From Phycisphaerales bacterium (lineage in GTDB: Bacteria > Planctomycetota > Phycisphaerae > Phycisphaerales > JAGLTS01), in assembly GCA_023135165.1 (NCBI GenBank), contig JAGLTS010000008.1, positions 1-64,000 of the forward strand: DNA of 64,000 bases, written 5' to 3'. The notes below the pieces were generated by a model. That model saw nothing but the letters and a program-made list of their open reading frames with translations, was not told the origin of the DNA and made no database searches. Shown here piece after piece: positions 19,101-26,854 of this stretch. The translations under genes were made by a program, and so were the position numbers. Every line of letters begins with the position of its first letter. Position 1 is the first letter of the stretch.

Positions 19101-19324
19101 AAACCAGCCTGCAGGCGCAGTTCCTCATCCCCGTCGCGATCAGCGTGTCGTTCGGCCTGGTGCTGGTGACGGTCGTCGTCCTGCTGCTCATGCCTTGCAT
19201 GTACATGGCGCTGCTGGATGTGCAGCGTTTCCTGGGGATTGAACGAATCGCCGTTGAGTCGGAAGCCGTCATCGGTGAGGTCGGCGCCGCGGATGATCAG
19301 CGAGACACAACGGCGGCGGCATAG
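16130..19324 (+). CDS. RND-family efflux transporter permease (AcrB/HAE1-like)
   Basis: 1064-residue inner-membrane proton-driven exporter. The usual two-fold repeat is visible: TM1 at the N-terminus, a large periplasmic loop, TM2-6, TM7 near residue 530, a second periplasmic loop, and TM8-12. The proton-relay pair of TM4 is retained in VDDAIVLSE (about residues 394-402), and the second half has the matching LSGIVINDSVILLQ of TM10. The opening residues YLAAHRTAATLLML and the PGAAAAEIEQNI motif are typical of the HAE1/heavy-metal-type branch. GTG 16130 overlaps the adaptor stop by four bases. No TolC-type outer-membrane gene follows; the only one in the window is 40 kb away. Substrate unknown. 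Confidence 0.93.
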   Translation: MIRYLAAHRTAATLLMLAIVLLGVHGVRQMRRETFPDFSSDIVATDLSYPGAAAAEIEQNIVFKIEDAVDGIDGIEEITSVARDGFCTVRAKVLDGYDARSVQLDIQNEIDRIDTFPADANDPIVYELKQPDRVLSLAIHGDVPPQQLEIIAERVKDRLVASPVISLAEVTGFSEHQVRVELRHEALMQWGLSTRDIAEAIAAGSVDMPVGSVRSIAGKTTIRVTDQSRCADDFRNIVVVTSPRGGLIRLGDVAAVTDTYDESDRYVRFDRQRAAVIHVNATETEDSLRIAAEVERIMADLHAEGVIPRGIEAATWGNLAEAVESRLDLLIDNGMIGFVLVLLTLALFLNIRVAFWVAMGIPVSFLGTIFAMHLLGHTLNMITMFSLVLALGIIVDDAIVLSENIYVRYRNGDSALKAVVLGVRDVWVGVTASMLTTVAAFLPLLFMTGDIGKTLCVMPIGVLIALTISLFEGFFILPNHLRHSLNGVDVDRPTRVRAALDGLLDGVVQRYYKPTLRAALRHRYASIAGAFTLFLVSAAYVASGRLEFTPFPKLDGNVIQAEVILPAGTHISVAEKVADRLEEGLVAISRDPSFRQDDGKGVIEHVMVQFGSIPSAGVGAVEADETGSHVLTVIAELRKSEDRNHTADQIISAWRSFTIDIPEIVSIRYKQQQINPGGQPVEIELSGTDLDQLKEAAFALRNHLANIPGLSDADDNLRIGATEAKVRLRDAARPLGLTSLGVASQLRAAFHGETAQEFQRGRDTVEVRVLFDDRDRASDTDLRGFRVVLPNGKLIPLSEVADIETTRGYAQIHRKDRRRTVTVTAQLDEELNNAAKIAADLRAEFLPQLEANFHINARVAGQTAEAEQTAKSIELGFLAGIAIIYFLLAWVFSSYAMPLIVMAAIPLGFIGAVFGHVIMGFDLTMPSLVGFVSLSGIVINDSVILLQTLRKREREGASVFDAAHGAGVSRFRAVTLTSITTIAGLLPMLLETSLQAQFLIPVAISVSFGLVLVTVVVLLLMPCMYMALLDVQRFLGIERIAVESEAVIGEVGAADDQRDTTAAA

Positions 19325-19342
19325 CGCGAAGCGCCGACTCCC

Positions 19343-20518
19343 CTACTCACGCGAGATCGGCAACGGATCGTCAGCTCGGCCCTGCGACCAATCGCGCACG
19401 CGAGGCCAGACCACATCCGTCAGCAGAATCTTCCCGCACGCCGCGATGGGGATCGCAAGCAACATGCCGTACACGCCCATGATCGTTCCGCCCGCGAGGA
19501 CGGCGACGAGCAGCGTCACAGGGTCGAGGTTCGTCGCCTTGCCCTGGATCAATGGGATCAGCACGTACCCCTCGACGAACTGTACGATCGCGAACACAAC
19601 GACCGGCCAAATCAGCAGCCAGTAGTTCACGCCGTCCTCAGCGTCGCCCGCCAGCTTGAACCAGAGCATGCCCACCGCCAGAGGCACGCCCACGCTGCCC
19701 AGGTACGGCACCAAGCTGAACACGCCGGTCAAAAGCCCGAGCAGCAGCCAGTACGGCACGCCGCAGATCCACCAGCCGACGGCGAACATCAGCCCCATCA
19801 ACGCACAGATCACAAGCCTGCCGCGGACGAACCCGGAGACCGCCTGATCCATCTTCGCGATCAAAGGCAGAACCGTCTCGCACTTGGCTTCGGGGATCAG
19901 GCTTCGGCCGAACTTCGTGATGCTCTCGTACCACGCGGCGAAGAAGTAGTAGTAGAACGGGATCAGAAAGAGCATGAACAGGAAGTACACGGTGGAAGCG
20001 ACGACGCCGCCCACGAAGCGGATGGCATCGCCCGATGTTGCGAAGGCGGGCGCTGCGATCGAGCCGGCGTTGCCTTGCAGCCACTCTTGCGCGCGATCGA
20101 GGATTCGTTGCAGCGACGCCGTTTCCTCCCCGATGCCCGTCTCTTGAAGCGACGTGCTGACGCGCTCGATGTACTGCGGCGCGTGGTCGATGAGCCGAAT
20201 GGCCTGCCCGACGACGAGGGGGACGACGATGAGAATCGCTGCCCCTGCGATCAGCACCGTCACGCCCAGCAGGATCAGGATGCATCGTTGCCGCGACCAG
20301 TTCCACCGCCGCGTCGCCAACTCGATGATCGGCTCGGTGAGGTACGCAAGCGCGAGCGCGATCAAGAGCGGCACGGTGATCGGTGAGAGCCAGTAGCCGA
20401 GCAGGATGATGAAGACGACCACAGCGAGGACGAGCAGATCCCGCAAAGGCTGGATCTGCCAGAGATGCACCGTGCGCCAGTCAGCACCGGGTTGCTGCTT
20501 ATCCGAAGGCTCAGCCAT
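19343..20518 (-). CDS. AI-2E family (PerM/YdiK-type) membrane permease
   Basis: 391-residue protein with about seven to eight hydrophobic segments. The N-terminal pair (LLVLAVVVFIILLGYWLSPI, VPLLIALALAYLTEP), the soluble helical insert, and the C-terminal half with GVPYWLLLGLLTGVFSLVPYLGS and a GxxxxPLIQGKATNLDPVTLL segment follow the AI-2E exporter family pattern. Members include E. coli TqsA (autoinducer-2) and sodium/proton antiporters, so the substrate is open. ATG 20518 is preferred to a longer N-terminus starting at 20554. The gene converges with the RND pump (18 bases apart) and is divergent from the beta-helix gene. Confidence 0.88.
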   Translation of the reverse strand: MAEPSDKQQPGADWRTVHLWQIQPLRDLLVLAVVVFIILLGYWLSPITVPLLIALALAYLTEPIIELATRRWNWSRQRCILILLGVTVLIAGAAILIVVPLVVGQAIRLIDHAPQYIERVSTSLQETGIGEETASLQRILDRAQEWLQGNAGSIAAPAFATSGDAIRFVGGVVASTVYFLFMLFLIPFYYYFFAAWYESITKFGRSLIPEAKCETVLPLIAKMDQAVSGFVRGRLVICALMGLMFAVGWWICGVPYWLLLGLLTGVFSLVPYLGSVGVPLAVGMLWFKLAGDAEDGVNYWLLIWPVVVFAIVQFVEGYVLIPLIQGKATNLDPVTLLVAVLAGGTIMGVYGMLLAIPIAACGKILLTDVVWPRVRDWSQGRADDPLPISRE

Positions 20519-20843
20519 GGGCACACCGTACCGCAAAGCGCACCCAAGCTCCAACGGATCAGCAGCGAAGCGCTGACCGCTGACCTGTCAACACGCGCCC
20601 GCATCCCCAAAAGCTGCGGGAACTCGTTCCTGCAGGAACCCACCACCCCCATACCCGCACGACGCACATCCTCCGGATCCCGTCCACAGCTTCTGACAAT
20701 GCCGCACGAAGCCCGGCATATTTGCTTGACGCAGAGCCGGATGCGCGCGATCCTCTCACAAGTGACTGGGCGGACTCTGGGCACCTGCTCGCCGGCCTGG
20801 GGCGTGGCGAGCGCATGCCGACAACTGAGGAAGGGACACACAC
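20519..20843. other. Intergenic region between permease and beta-helix gene
   Basis: 325 bases with no supported gene. It must carry the divergent promoters and contains the second copy of the 29-bp hairpin element. AGGAAGGGA just before 20844 is the ribosome-binding site of the beta-helix gene. Confidence 0.6.
20614..20642 (+). repeat. 29-bp hairpin element, copy 2
   Basis: Arms 20614-20622 and 20627-20635 with loop CTCG and tail GAACCCA. Compared with copy 1, the second stem base pair changes from C-G to T-A on both sides, a compensatory change. Confidence 0.8.
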
Positions 20844-22349
20844 ATGACGCACCGACGGGGAACAACGGCCTGCGCAGCACTGGTGGTGCTGGTGGCTGCC
20901 TGCACCCATGCGGACATACGGCACGTGCCGGGCGACTACCCGACCATCCAAGAGGCGATTGATGCTGTCATCGAGGGCGATGAAGTCGTCGTCGCGCCGG
21001 GGACGTACTACGAGACAATCGAGCTTCCGGCCGTGCCATGCACAATCCGAAGTTCGGATGGACCGAGCGTGACCATCATCGATGCGCAGCAGGCGGGGAG
21101 AGTTGTCAACGGGCACTCAGAGACCGGTGGGCGCATCACACTGTGCGGCTTCACTATCACTAACGGTCTCGCCGACATCGGTGGCGGTCTCAGGTCCGAG
21201 GGGCGTCCGCTGACGATTGAGGAATGTATCTTCGAGCACAACAATGCTACATACCAAGGCGGCGGCGCATACATCAGGACCGTGATGGGGGACACGTATC
21301 TCACTCGCTGCCGCTTCGACAGCAATTGGGCAGAGATGGGTGGTGGCGGGCTGCGCACCCTGAGTAGTGCGAGTTTCAGTGTGGTACTGCGTGAGTGCAC
21401 ATTCACGGAGAACGTCACGTTGTCGAGCGGCGGTGCGATCCAGACACTAATACCCACGGTCCTGATCGACTGTGAATTCCTCGACAATGGTACCTTCTAC
21501 TTCGGTGGCGCGGTCGATTTCGATAGCAGCTCCACGCATTCGCTGACCGTTAGCAACTGCAAGTTTGTCGGGAACTTCGCCAGTTATGGAGGTGCCATTT
21601 CAGCGTATCGAAGTGGGAACGTGGAGTTGCTGAACTGCCTGCTGATCGCCAATCTGGCGCAGCCGGGTGGTGCGATATTCCAGGAGGAGGCGGCGCTGCA
21701 CGTGGCGAACACGACTTTTGTGGGCAATGAGGCGGCGGTGGGGAGCAGCGTGTATGGACTGGGTAGTACTGTCGCCATCATGAACAGTATCTTCTGGCCT
21801 GCCGACGGTCATGCCATCGTGTCAGCGCCAAGGGCCGACGTTCGATTCAGCAACATCCAGGGCGGCTATCCCGGTCCGGGCAACATCTCTGCCGACCCAA
21901 TGTTCGTTGACCCGCTCGGACCTGATGGCTTTGCGGGCACGGAAGATGACGACTTGCGATTGCTGCCCGGCTCACCGTGCATCGACGCTGGCTGCAACTA
22001 CGGCGTGCCGTTCGATGAGTTCGACCTGGATGGCGACGGCGACACGGCGGAGTTCCTGCCGCTGGACTTCGATGGCAACGCTCGTTTCCTGGATGACCCG
22101 GCAACGCCTGACACGGGTTGTGGTGCAACGGCTGTCGTGGATATGGGCGCATTCGAGTTCGGTGATGGCGATGTGGTCATGCCGTGCGTCGGCGACCTGG
22201 ATGGGGATCGCATCGTGGGCCAGTCCGACCTTGGGCTGCTGCTCTCCGCGTATGGGTGGACAGCCGTGGGCGACCTGACCTGCGACGGCATAACGGATCA
22301 AGCCGACCTGGGCATTCTCCTGGCTGAGTACGGCCAAACGTGCGAGTGA
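20844..22349 (+). CDS. Secreted right-handed parallel beta-helix protein with dockerin-like C-terminus
   Basis: 501 residues. A signal peptide (about residues 1-23, core CAALVVLVAACTHA) precedes VPGDYPTIQEAIDAV, the standard opening of pectate-lyase-fold beta-helix proteins. Repeating rungs such as LTIEECIFEHNNATYQGGGAY and LTVSNCKFVGNFASYGGA fill residues 40-330, with a GxxxG-N pattern typical of polymorphic outer-membrane-protein-like repeats. The C-terminus (about 447-501) is a pair of dockerin-like loops, DLDGDRIVGQSD and DLTCDGITDQAD; the second has lost one calcium ligand. ATG 20844 has AGGAAGGGA upstream. The FG-GAP gene follows with its open frame overlapping. Surface carbohydrate binding or cleavage is possible, but no catalytic residues are evident. 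Confidence 0.88.
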   Translation: MTHRRGTTACAALVVLVAACTHADIRHVPGDYPTIQEAIDAVIEGDEVVVAPGTYYETIELPAVPCTIRSSDGPSVTIIDAQQAGRVVNGHSETGGRITLCGFTITNGLADIGGGLRSEGRPLTIEECIFEHNNATYQGGGAYIRTVMGDTYLTRCRFDSNWAEMGGGGLRTLSSASFSVVLRECTFTENVTLSSGGAIQTLIPTVLIDCEFLDNGTFYFGGAVDFDSSSTHSLTVSNCKFVGNFASYGGAISAYRSGNVELLNCLLIANLAQPGGAIFQEEAALHVANTTFVGNEAAVGSSVYGLGSTVAIMNSIFWPADGHAIVSAPRADVRFSNIQGGYPGPGNISADPMFVDPLGPDGFAGTEDDDLRLLPGSPCIDAGCNYGVPFDEFDLDGDGDTAEFLPLDFDGNARFLDDPATPDTGCGATAVVDMGAFEFGDGDVVMPCVGDLDGDRIVGQSDLGLLLSAYGWTAVGDLTCDGITDQADLGILLAEYGQTCE

Positions 22350-22399
22350 GGGGCGACGGTCCCGGCGACTTTTTCGACGACTATTGCGAGGCGATGAAC

Positions 22400-23779
22400 A
22401 TGCGATACCTCACACTGCTACTTGCCGCGGCCGCATCGGTCCTGAGCGCCGCATCGGCCCACGCCGGCCTCGGCGACCAACTTGCCAAGCTGCTCGCCAG
22501 TGATGGCGCGGAGGGCGACTATTTCGGCTGCTCCGTTGCGATCAGCGGCACAACCGCCATCGTCGGGGCGGACGGGGACGACGACAACGGGCACTTCTCC
22601 GGTTCTGCCTACCTCCTCGACATCTCAGACCCTGCGAACCCCACGCAGATCGCCAAGCTGCTCGCCAGCGACGGCGCGGCGGTCGATGAGTTCGGCTTCT
22701 CCGTCGCAATCAGCGGCACGATCGCCATCGTCGGGGCGTACGGGGACGGCGACGATGGCGGCGGCGACGACTTCGGCTCGGCGTATCTCTTTGACCCGAC
22801 CACAGGCCAGCAGATTGCCAAGCTGCTCGCCAGCGACCGCGCGGCGGGAGACCAGTTCGGCCGTTCCGTGGCGATCAGCGGCACCACCGCCATCATCGGG
22901 GCATGGCTGGACGACGACAACGGCGACAACTGCGGCTCGGCGTATCTCTTTGACACGACCACAGGCCAGCAGATTGCCAAGCTCCTCCCCAGCGACGGCG
23001 CGGCGGGGGACCGATTCGGCTGCTCGGTCGCGATAGACGGCACCACCGCCATCGTCGGAGCCATCAGGGACGACGACAACGGACTTGAGTCCGGCTCGGC
23101 GTACCTCTTCGATATTTCAGATCCTGCGAACCCCACGCAGACCGCGAAGCTCCTGCCGAGCGACGGTGCGGCGGGAGACGAGTTCGGCTACTCCGTTGCG
23201 ATCAGCGGCACCACCGCCATCGTCGGGGCACTTCACGACATCAGCGACGATTCCGGCTCGGCACACCTCTTCGACACGACCACAGGCCAGCAGATCGCCA
23301 AGCTCCTCGCCAGCGACGGCGCGGAGGGTGACGACTTCGGCATCTCCGTCGCCATCAGCAGCACGACCGCCATCGTTGGGGCCTACAGCGACGAAGACAA
23401 CGGCGACCTCTCCGGCTCCGCCTACGTCTTCGACATCTCAGATCCCGCGAATCCCGCTCAGGCCACCAAGCTCCTGCCCGGCGATGGCGCGGAAGGAGAC
23501 CGATTCGGCATCTCCGTCGCGATCAGCGGCACGACCGCCATCGTCGGGGCAAACTTGGACGATGACAACGGCGACAACTCCGGCTCGGCGTACCTCTTCG
23601 ACACAACCTCGCCGTGCCCTGGCGACCTCGATGGCGACAGAATCATCGATCAGCGCGACCTTGGCATTCTGCTCGCCTATTACGGTTGGGGTGACGGCGG
23701 GGACTGTGATGGCGACGGGGATACGGACCAGGCTGACTTGGGCATCCTGCTCGCCGTCTACGACACGCCGTGCCCGTGA
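22400..23779 (+). CDS. Secreted FG-GAP seven-repeat (beta-propeller) protein with dockerin
   Basis: 459 residues. Signal peptide MRYLTLLLAAAASVLSAASAHA (AHA cleavage). Then come exactly seven tandem repeats of about 50-56 residues, each with the order AKLLxSDGAxGDxFGxSVAISGTTAIVGAxxDDDNGxxSGSAYLFD; this is the FG-GAP_2 type and seven units would close a seven-bladed propeller. The inter-repeat linker is either DISDPANPTQ or DTTTGQQ. The C-terminal 55 residues are a dockerin pair (DLDGDRIIDQRD and DCDGDGDTDQAD) separated by YYGWGDGG. ATG 22400 is chosen because GAGG lies 8 bases upstream and the paralogue at 29433-29993 begins at the same MRY. It lies 50 bases after the beta-helix gene and is probably co-transcribed. 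Confidence 0.9.
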   Translation: MRYLTLLLAAAASVLSAASAHAGLGDQLAKLLASDGAEGDYFGCSVAISGTTAIVGADGDDDNGHFSGSAYLLDISDPANPTQIAKLLASDGAAVDEFGFSVAISGTIAIVGAYGDGDDGGGDDFGSAYLFDPTTGQQIAKLLASDRAAGDQFGRSVAISGTTAIIGAWLDDDNGDNCGSAYLFDTTTGQQIAKLLPSDGAAGDRFGCSVAIDGTTAIVGAIRDDDNGLESGSAYLFDISDPANPTQTAKLLPSDGAAGDEFGYSVAISGTTAIVGALHDISDDSGSAHLFDTTTGQQIAKLLASDGAEGDDFGISVAISSTTAIVGAYSDEDNGDLSGSAYVFDISDPANPAQATKLLPGDGAEGDRFGISVAISGTTAIVGANLDDDNGDNSGSAYLFDTTSPCPGDLDGDRIIDQRDLGILLAYYGWGDGGDCDGDGDTDQADLGILLAVYDTPCP

Positions 23780-23968
23780 CGACGCGTCTGAATCATCGCG
23801 CCTTGGGCGGCGGCGATGAAGGGGACACAACTGTCAGGGATCTTCGTTCCGCCGAGCAGCCAGCCGACCCCCACGACTCCCACGACACGCACCATGCGCA
23901 CCATCGCCAGCATCGCGGTTCGCTGCCGCACATCCTCGCCGATGCGCGCGCGATGCCGAGCAAGCCTC

Positions 23969-24078
23969 AAAATGTCGCTCAAAACCGACCGAAAACGTGC
24001 CAAAACTGATCGAAAACGCGCCGAAACTCGCCGAAACCGGCTGAAACTCGCCCAAAACTCTAGTCCGATAACACAAAA
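23969..24078. promoter_or_regulatory. Phased A-tract block (predicted curved DNA)
   Basis: Runs of three or four A begin at 23969, 23981, 23992, 24002, 24013, 24024, 24034, 24044, 24054 and 24075. The steps are 12, 11, 10, 11, 11, 10, 10, 10 and 21 bases, i.e. about one helical turn (the last is two). A-tracts phased with the helix bend DNA. In a GC-rich genome, this 110-bp block upstream of an ECF sigma gene may be a curved regulatory site or a nucleoid-protein binding site. Confidence 0.7.
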
Positions 24079-24085
24079 CCGGGCG

Positions 24086-24101
24086 ATCCGTGCGCACGGA
24101 T
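24086..24101. promoter_or_regulatory. 16-bp perfect palindrome (candidate operator)
   Basis: ATCCGTGC followed directly by its inverse GCACGGAT. The 8-base core GTGCGCAC recurs at 24156-24163, 66 bases downstream. It lies between the curved-DNA block and the sigma-factor start, which suits a dimeric regulator binding site. Confidence 0.5.
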
Positions 24102-24209
24102 TTGACGTGAGCGGCCACAATCGGGACCGAAGAACGCGCGATCACGGCGGCGAACGTGCGCACATGCAGGCGGGAATGATGCTGGGCGAAATGTGTCATA
24201 CTGGGCGGC

Positions 24210-24782
24210 ATGCCGGTGCATATCTCGGAAATGGAACTTCAGGATTGGATGGATCGCCTCGGCCCGCAGCTCCTCCGCCTGAGCACAGCCATCTGCCACG
24301 ACTCGGTCGCGGCGGAGGATGTCGTTCAGGAGGCCTTCATCAAGCTGTGGCGCAAACCGCCCGACGGCGGGGCGCGAGCGATCCCCAGTTGGCTAAAGCG
24401 TGTGGTGACAAACGCCTCGATCAATGTGCTGCAACGAACAAGGCGGCCCGCCAAGCTGCCCGATGTCTCCTATGACCCCGCGCTACAGCATCAGGATCGA
24501 GTCGATCAACGGCTCGACCTGGCGGATGAGGTAGCCCGGATCACCCACGCGATGGACCGTATGCCCGAGGACAAACGGATCGTGATCGTCCTGCGCGTGC
24601 AGCATCAGATGAGCTACGCCCAGATCGCCGAGGCTATGGGCATTCCCGAGGGAACGGTGATGAGCAGGCTCAACCGGGCACGTAAACTACTGGCTGAACT
24701 GGTGGTTGAGCAGGATGCACAAAGCGGCCGGGCGGGGGATGAGAGTCTGCCCTTTCGGCCCACATTGGGACAGGAGCGATGA
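24210..24782 (+). CDS. ECF-type RNA polymerase sigma factor
   Basis: 190 residues. Region 2 is clear (LRLSTAICHDSVAAEDVVQEAFIKLWRKP, residues about 22-50), followed by region 4 with the helix-turn-helix MSYAQIAEAMGIPEGTVMSRLNRARKLL (about 136-164). There is no region 1 or 3, as in extracytoplasmic-function sigma factors. A 26-residue tail follows region 4. ATG 24210 is the first start; ATG 24231 is an alternative. The anti-sigma gene begins 3 bases after the stop, so the pair is co-translated; two glycosyltransferase genes follow in the same direction. The upstream curved DNA and palindrome suggest a special promoter, perhaps autoregulated. Confidence 0.93.
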   Translation: MPVHISEMELQDWMDRLGPQLLRLSTAICHDSVAAEDVVQEAFIKLWRKPPDGGARAIPSWLKRVVTNASINVLQRTRRPAKLPDVSYDPALQHQDRVDQRLDLADEVARITHAMDRMPEDKRIVIVLRVQHQMSYAQIAEAMGIPEGTVMSRLNRARKLLAELVVEQDAQSGRAGDESLPFRPTLGQER

Positions 24783-24785
24783 GTC

Positions 24786-25520
24786 GTGAGCAGTGACACG
24801 GACAAGTCAACCAAGCTCAGTTGCCCGGACGTCGAGGCGATGCTCAGCGGGATCATCGACGGTGAGTTGGAGCGCGACCTGCGCCATGCTGCGGAACTGC
24901 ATCTGCTCGAGTGCGAGGCGTGTCGAGACATGGTGAACCGAGCGGAGCAGCTTGACGAACTGGTGACGGCAGCGGGCGAACGGCAGGGACCCGATGCGCT
25001 GCCCGATCGCGTGCGCTTCGGCGTGCTCAGTACGATCGAGCGAGAGAAGGCGCGGCGGATGCGGATTCCCGCAGTTGCGTGGTCGGGCTGGGCGGCAGCG
25101 GCGGCGCTGGCGCTGCTGGTGACCATCGGCTCGCTGACGGGCTGGTTCGGAGGACCGGAACCGAGCGAGCCTGGCGCACGACTCGTGCTCGCGGGATCGC
25201 AGCGCGATGCGTTCGCCGGGGTCCGCATGATCGCCCGAGTGCTCGGCGGCGAACTCACCGAAGCGGATTTCGATGCCCTCGTTCGTCAGCTCGCCGCGAC
25301 CGCCACGGACGGGCAACCGAACATCGTCAGCCGACTACTGGGCGACGAAGGCCGGGCCGGGCTCCACAATCTGCTCCAAAACGAGAATCTGACGGACCTT
25401 CAACGGCAAGTTCTCCAGCAAGCGGAGCGTTTGGTTAACGAACTGGAACGCGGCGAGACGCCCGGCCAGCGGGACTGGGTGCAACTCAACGAGGGCCTCT
25501 CGCGGTTCCAACTGGGCTGA
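24786..25520 (+). CDS. Anti-sigma factor, zinc-finger (ZAS/zf-HC2) membrane type
   Basis: 244 residues. The N-terminal cytoplasmic domain has the zinc anti-sigma motif H39-x3-C43-x2-C46 with an extra cysteine at 13, a sequence expected to hold the sigma factor of the preceding gene inactive. One transmembrane segment spans about residues 99-121 (WSGWAAAAALALLVTIGSL). The remaining 120 residues would be extracytoplasmic and show no motif I recognise. GTG 24786 has GGAG 8 bases upstream. Release of the sigma factor would need proteolysis or a conformational signal; no site-1 protease is nearby. Confidence 0.88.
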   Translation: MSSDTDKSTKLSCPDVEAMLSGIIDGELERDLRHAAELHLLECEACRDMVNRAEQLDELVTAAGERQGPDALPDRVRFGVLSTIEREKARRMRIPAVAWSGWAAAAALALLVTIGSLTGWFGGPEPSEPGARLVLAGSQRDAFAGVRMIARVLGGELTEADFDALVRQLAATATDGQPNIVSRLLGDEGRAGLHNLLQNENLTDLQRQVLQQAERLVNELERGETPGQRDWVQLNEGLSRFQLG

Positions 25521-25537
25521 GAGATCGGCTACACCAC

Positions 25538-26854
25538 ATGGCCGACCGGCCCGGAGAGAGAGACGCACTTGCATCGGCGACGGTACATTTGACGGCTGGC
25601 AGCCGCGGCACGCCGGCCGGAGAAACGGGTGGAATGGTTCACACCAGCGATCTGACATGCGCAGCGACCGTGGATATGACCGACGCCGCATCGGTCGCCA
25701 TCGGTCTGCCCCCGAGGCCCGCCGACCCGCTCGACCCTCTGCCCGATGAGCCGCTCGTCTCAATCGTGATCCCATGCCGAAACCCCGGCCGACGCCTCGA
25801 TACCGCCCTGCGGTCCATCGCTGCTCAGACGTACGCACACATCGAGCACATCGTCGTGGATGCAGCTTCGACGGATGGCACGGTTGATCGGCTGCGAACC
25901 ATGCGCCGCCCCGGCTACCACTGGATCAGCGAGCCGGATGACGGTCAAACGGATGCGATCCGCAAGGGTTTCGCACAGGCTCGCGGCCACATCCTCACCT
26001 GGCTCAATGCGGACGATGTGCTGCTCCCCCATGCGGCGCGGACGTGGGTTGAGCTTCTGCATCACGAATCACGCCCGGCACTGGCGTACGGTGGCTGCTT
26101 CGAGTGGTTCGAGCAAGTCGGCTGGATGGTCCCCGCTCCGTGGGTGCGCCCGCCGGACTACCACATCCTTCGCGACCGGACCGACTTCATCATGCAGCCG
26201 GCCGCTGCGTTTCGCGCTGATGCGCTTCACACGATCGGCGGGCTGGATCGGGAACTGCACTACGCGATGGATTGGGACCTCTGGCTGTCGCTCAGCGAGC
26301 GCTGGCCGGTCGCGTACGATCACAACGTCCTCGCAGCCAACCGCGTCCATGCTGACACCAAGACGGCCACGGGTGGCGCGGCGCGCATCCTGGAGATTCG
26401 CCGAATCGGTCGTCGGCACGGGCGCTCGCACCTCGCCCCAGCGAATCACCGCTACGGACTTGTTGCGCTCTCCGAACGGTCCGCAGCCGTCGCCTGGCTT
26501 CGAGGCGCGTACAAGCGAGCCCGCACGCGCCTCTCGCCAACCGCGGAATCAAGCGCCCTGGCGCGTGCATGCGTATCACAGATCACCGCCCTACCGCTCA
26601 CCCAACCACGCACATTGTGGGTCATCAACCCGAGCGATGCGGACCGCCTCATCGTGCATCTGCAAGGCGACGTGCAGAACGGGTACACTGTCAGCGTGGA
26701 TGGTGAACCGGCGGCGTTGATCGGAGTCGCCGGCCGACACATCGCCCAAGTGCCGAGGACAGCCTCGATCTGTCGGCGAGTGGATCTCCCGGCCAGCCCC
26801 GGCGTCGCCCTCCTGGGAATGACGCTTTCCACGGATGCGGAGCGACCATCGTGA
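25538..26854 (+). CDS. Family 2 glycosyltransferase
   Basis: 438 residues. The GT-A fold begins at about residue 72 with VSIVIPCRNPGRRLDTALRSI, then VVDAASTDGTVD, the DDGQTDAIRKGF segment, and LNADDV as the metal-binding DxD equivalent; AMDWDLWL near residue 245 is the acceptor-side motif of this GT2 subgroup. The first 70 residues are unrelated and may be a mis-called extension; an internal start at about residue 33 or 47 is possible. The C-terminal 120 residues form a separate beta-rich region. It starts 17 bases after the anti-sigma gene and overlaps the next glycosyltransferase by 4 bases, so these look like one operon. Sugar donor and acceptor unknown. Confidence 0.86.
   Translation: MADRPGERDALASATVHLTAGSRGTPAGETGGMVHTSDLTCAATVDMTDAASVAIGLPPRPADPLDPLPDEPLVSIVIPCRNPGRRLDTALRSIAAQTYAHIEHIVVDAASTDGTVDRLRTMRRPGYHWISEPDDGQTDAIRKGFAQARGHILTWLNADDVLLPHAARTWVELLHHESRPALAYGGCFEWFEQVGWMVPAPWVRPPDYHILRDRTDFIMQPAAAFRADALHTIGGLDRELHYAMDWDLWLSLSERWPVAYDHNVLAANRVHADTKTATGGAARILEIRRIGRRHGRSHLAPANHRYGLVALSERSAAVAWLRGAYKRARTRLSPTAESSALARACVSQITALPLTQPRTLWVINPSDADRLIVHLQGDVQNGYTVSVDGEPAALIGVAGRHIAQVPRTASICRRVDLPASPGVALLGMTLSTDAERPS

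Larger units (their letters stand above)
23780..24209. other. 430-base intergenic region upstream of the sigma factor
   Basis: No supported gene. The region holds ten helically phased A-tracts (23969-24078), then a 16-bp palindrome (24086-24101), then about 110 bases up to the sigma-factor start with a second GTGCGCAC core at 24156-24163. The first 180 bases show nothing I can assign. Confidence 0.7.

Noticed and set aside
22482-23620. DNA repeats in the FG-GAP gene taken as a repeat array or mobile element
   Set aside because: They are explained by seven protein repeats in an intact frame with a signal peptide and dockerin.
23969-24078. Phased A-run block read as a CRISPR-like or protein-repeat region
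   Set aside because: The unit is 10-12 bases with no spacers, and the possible peptides change frame; the period fits the DNA helix, so curved DNA is the better reading.
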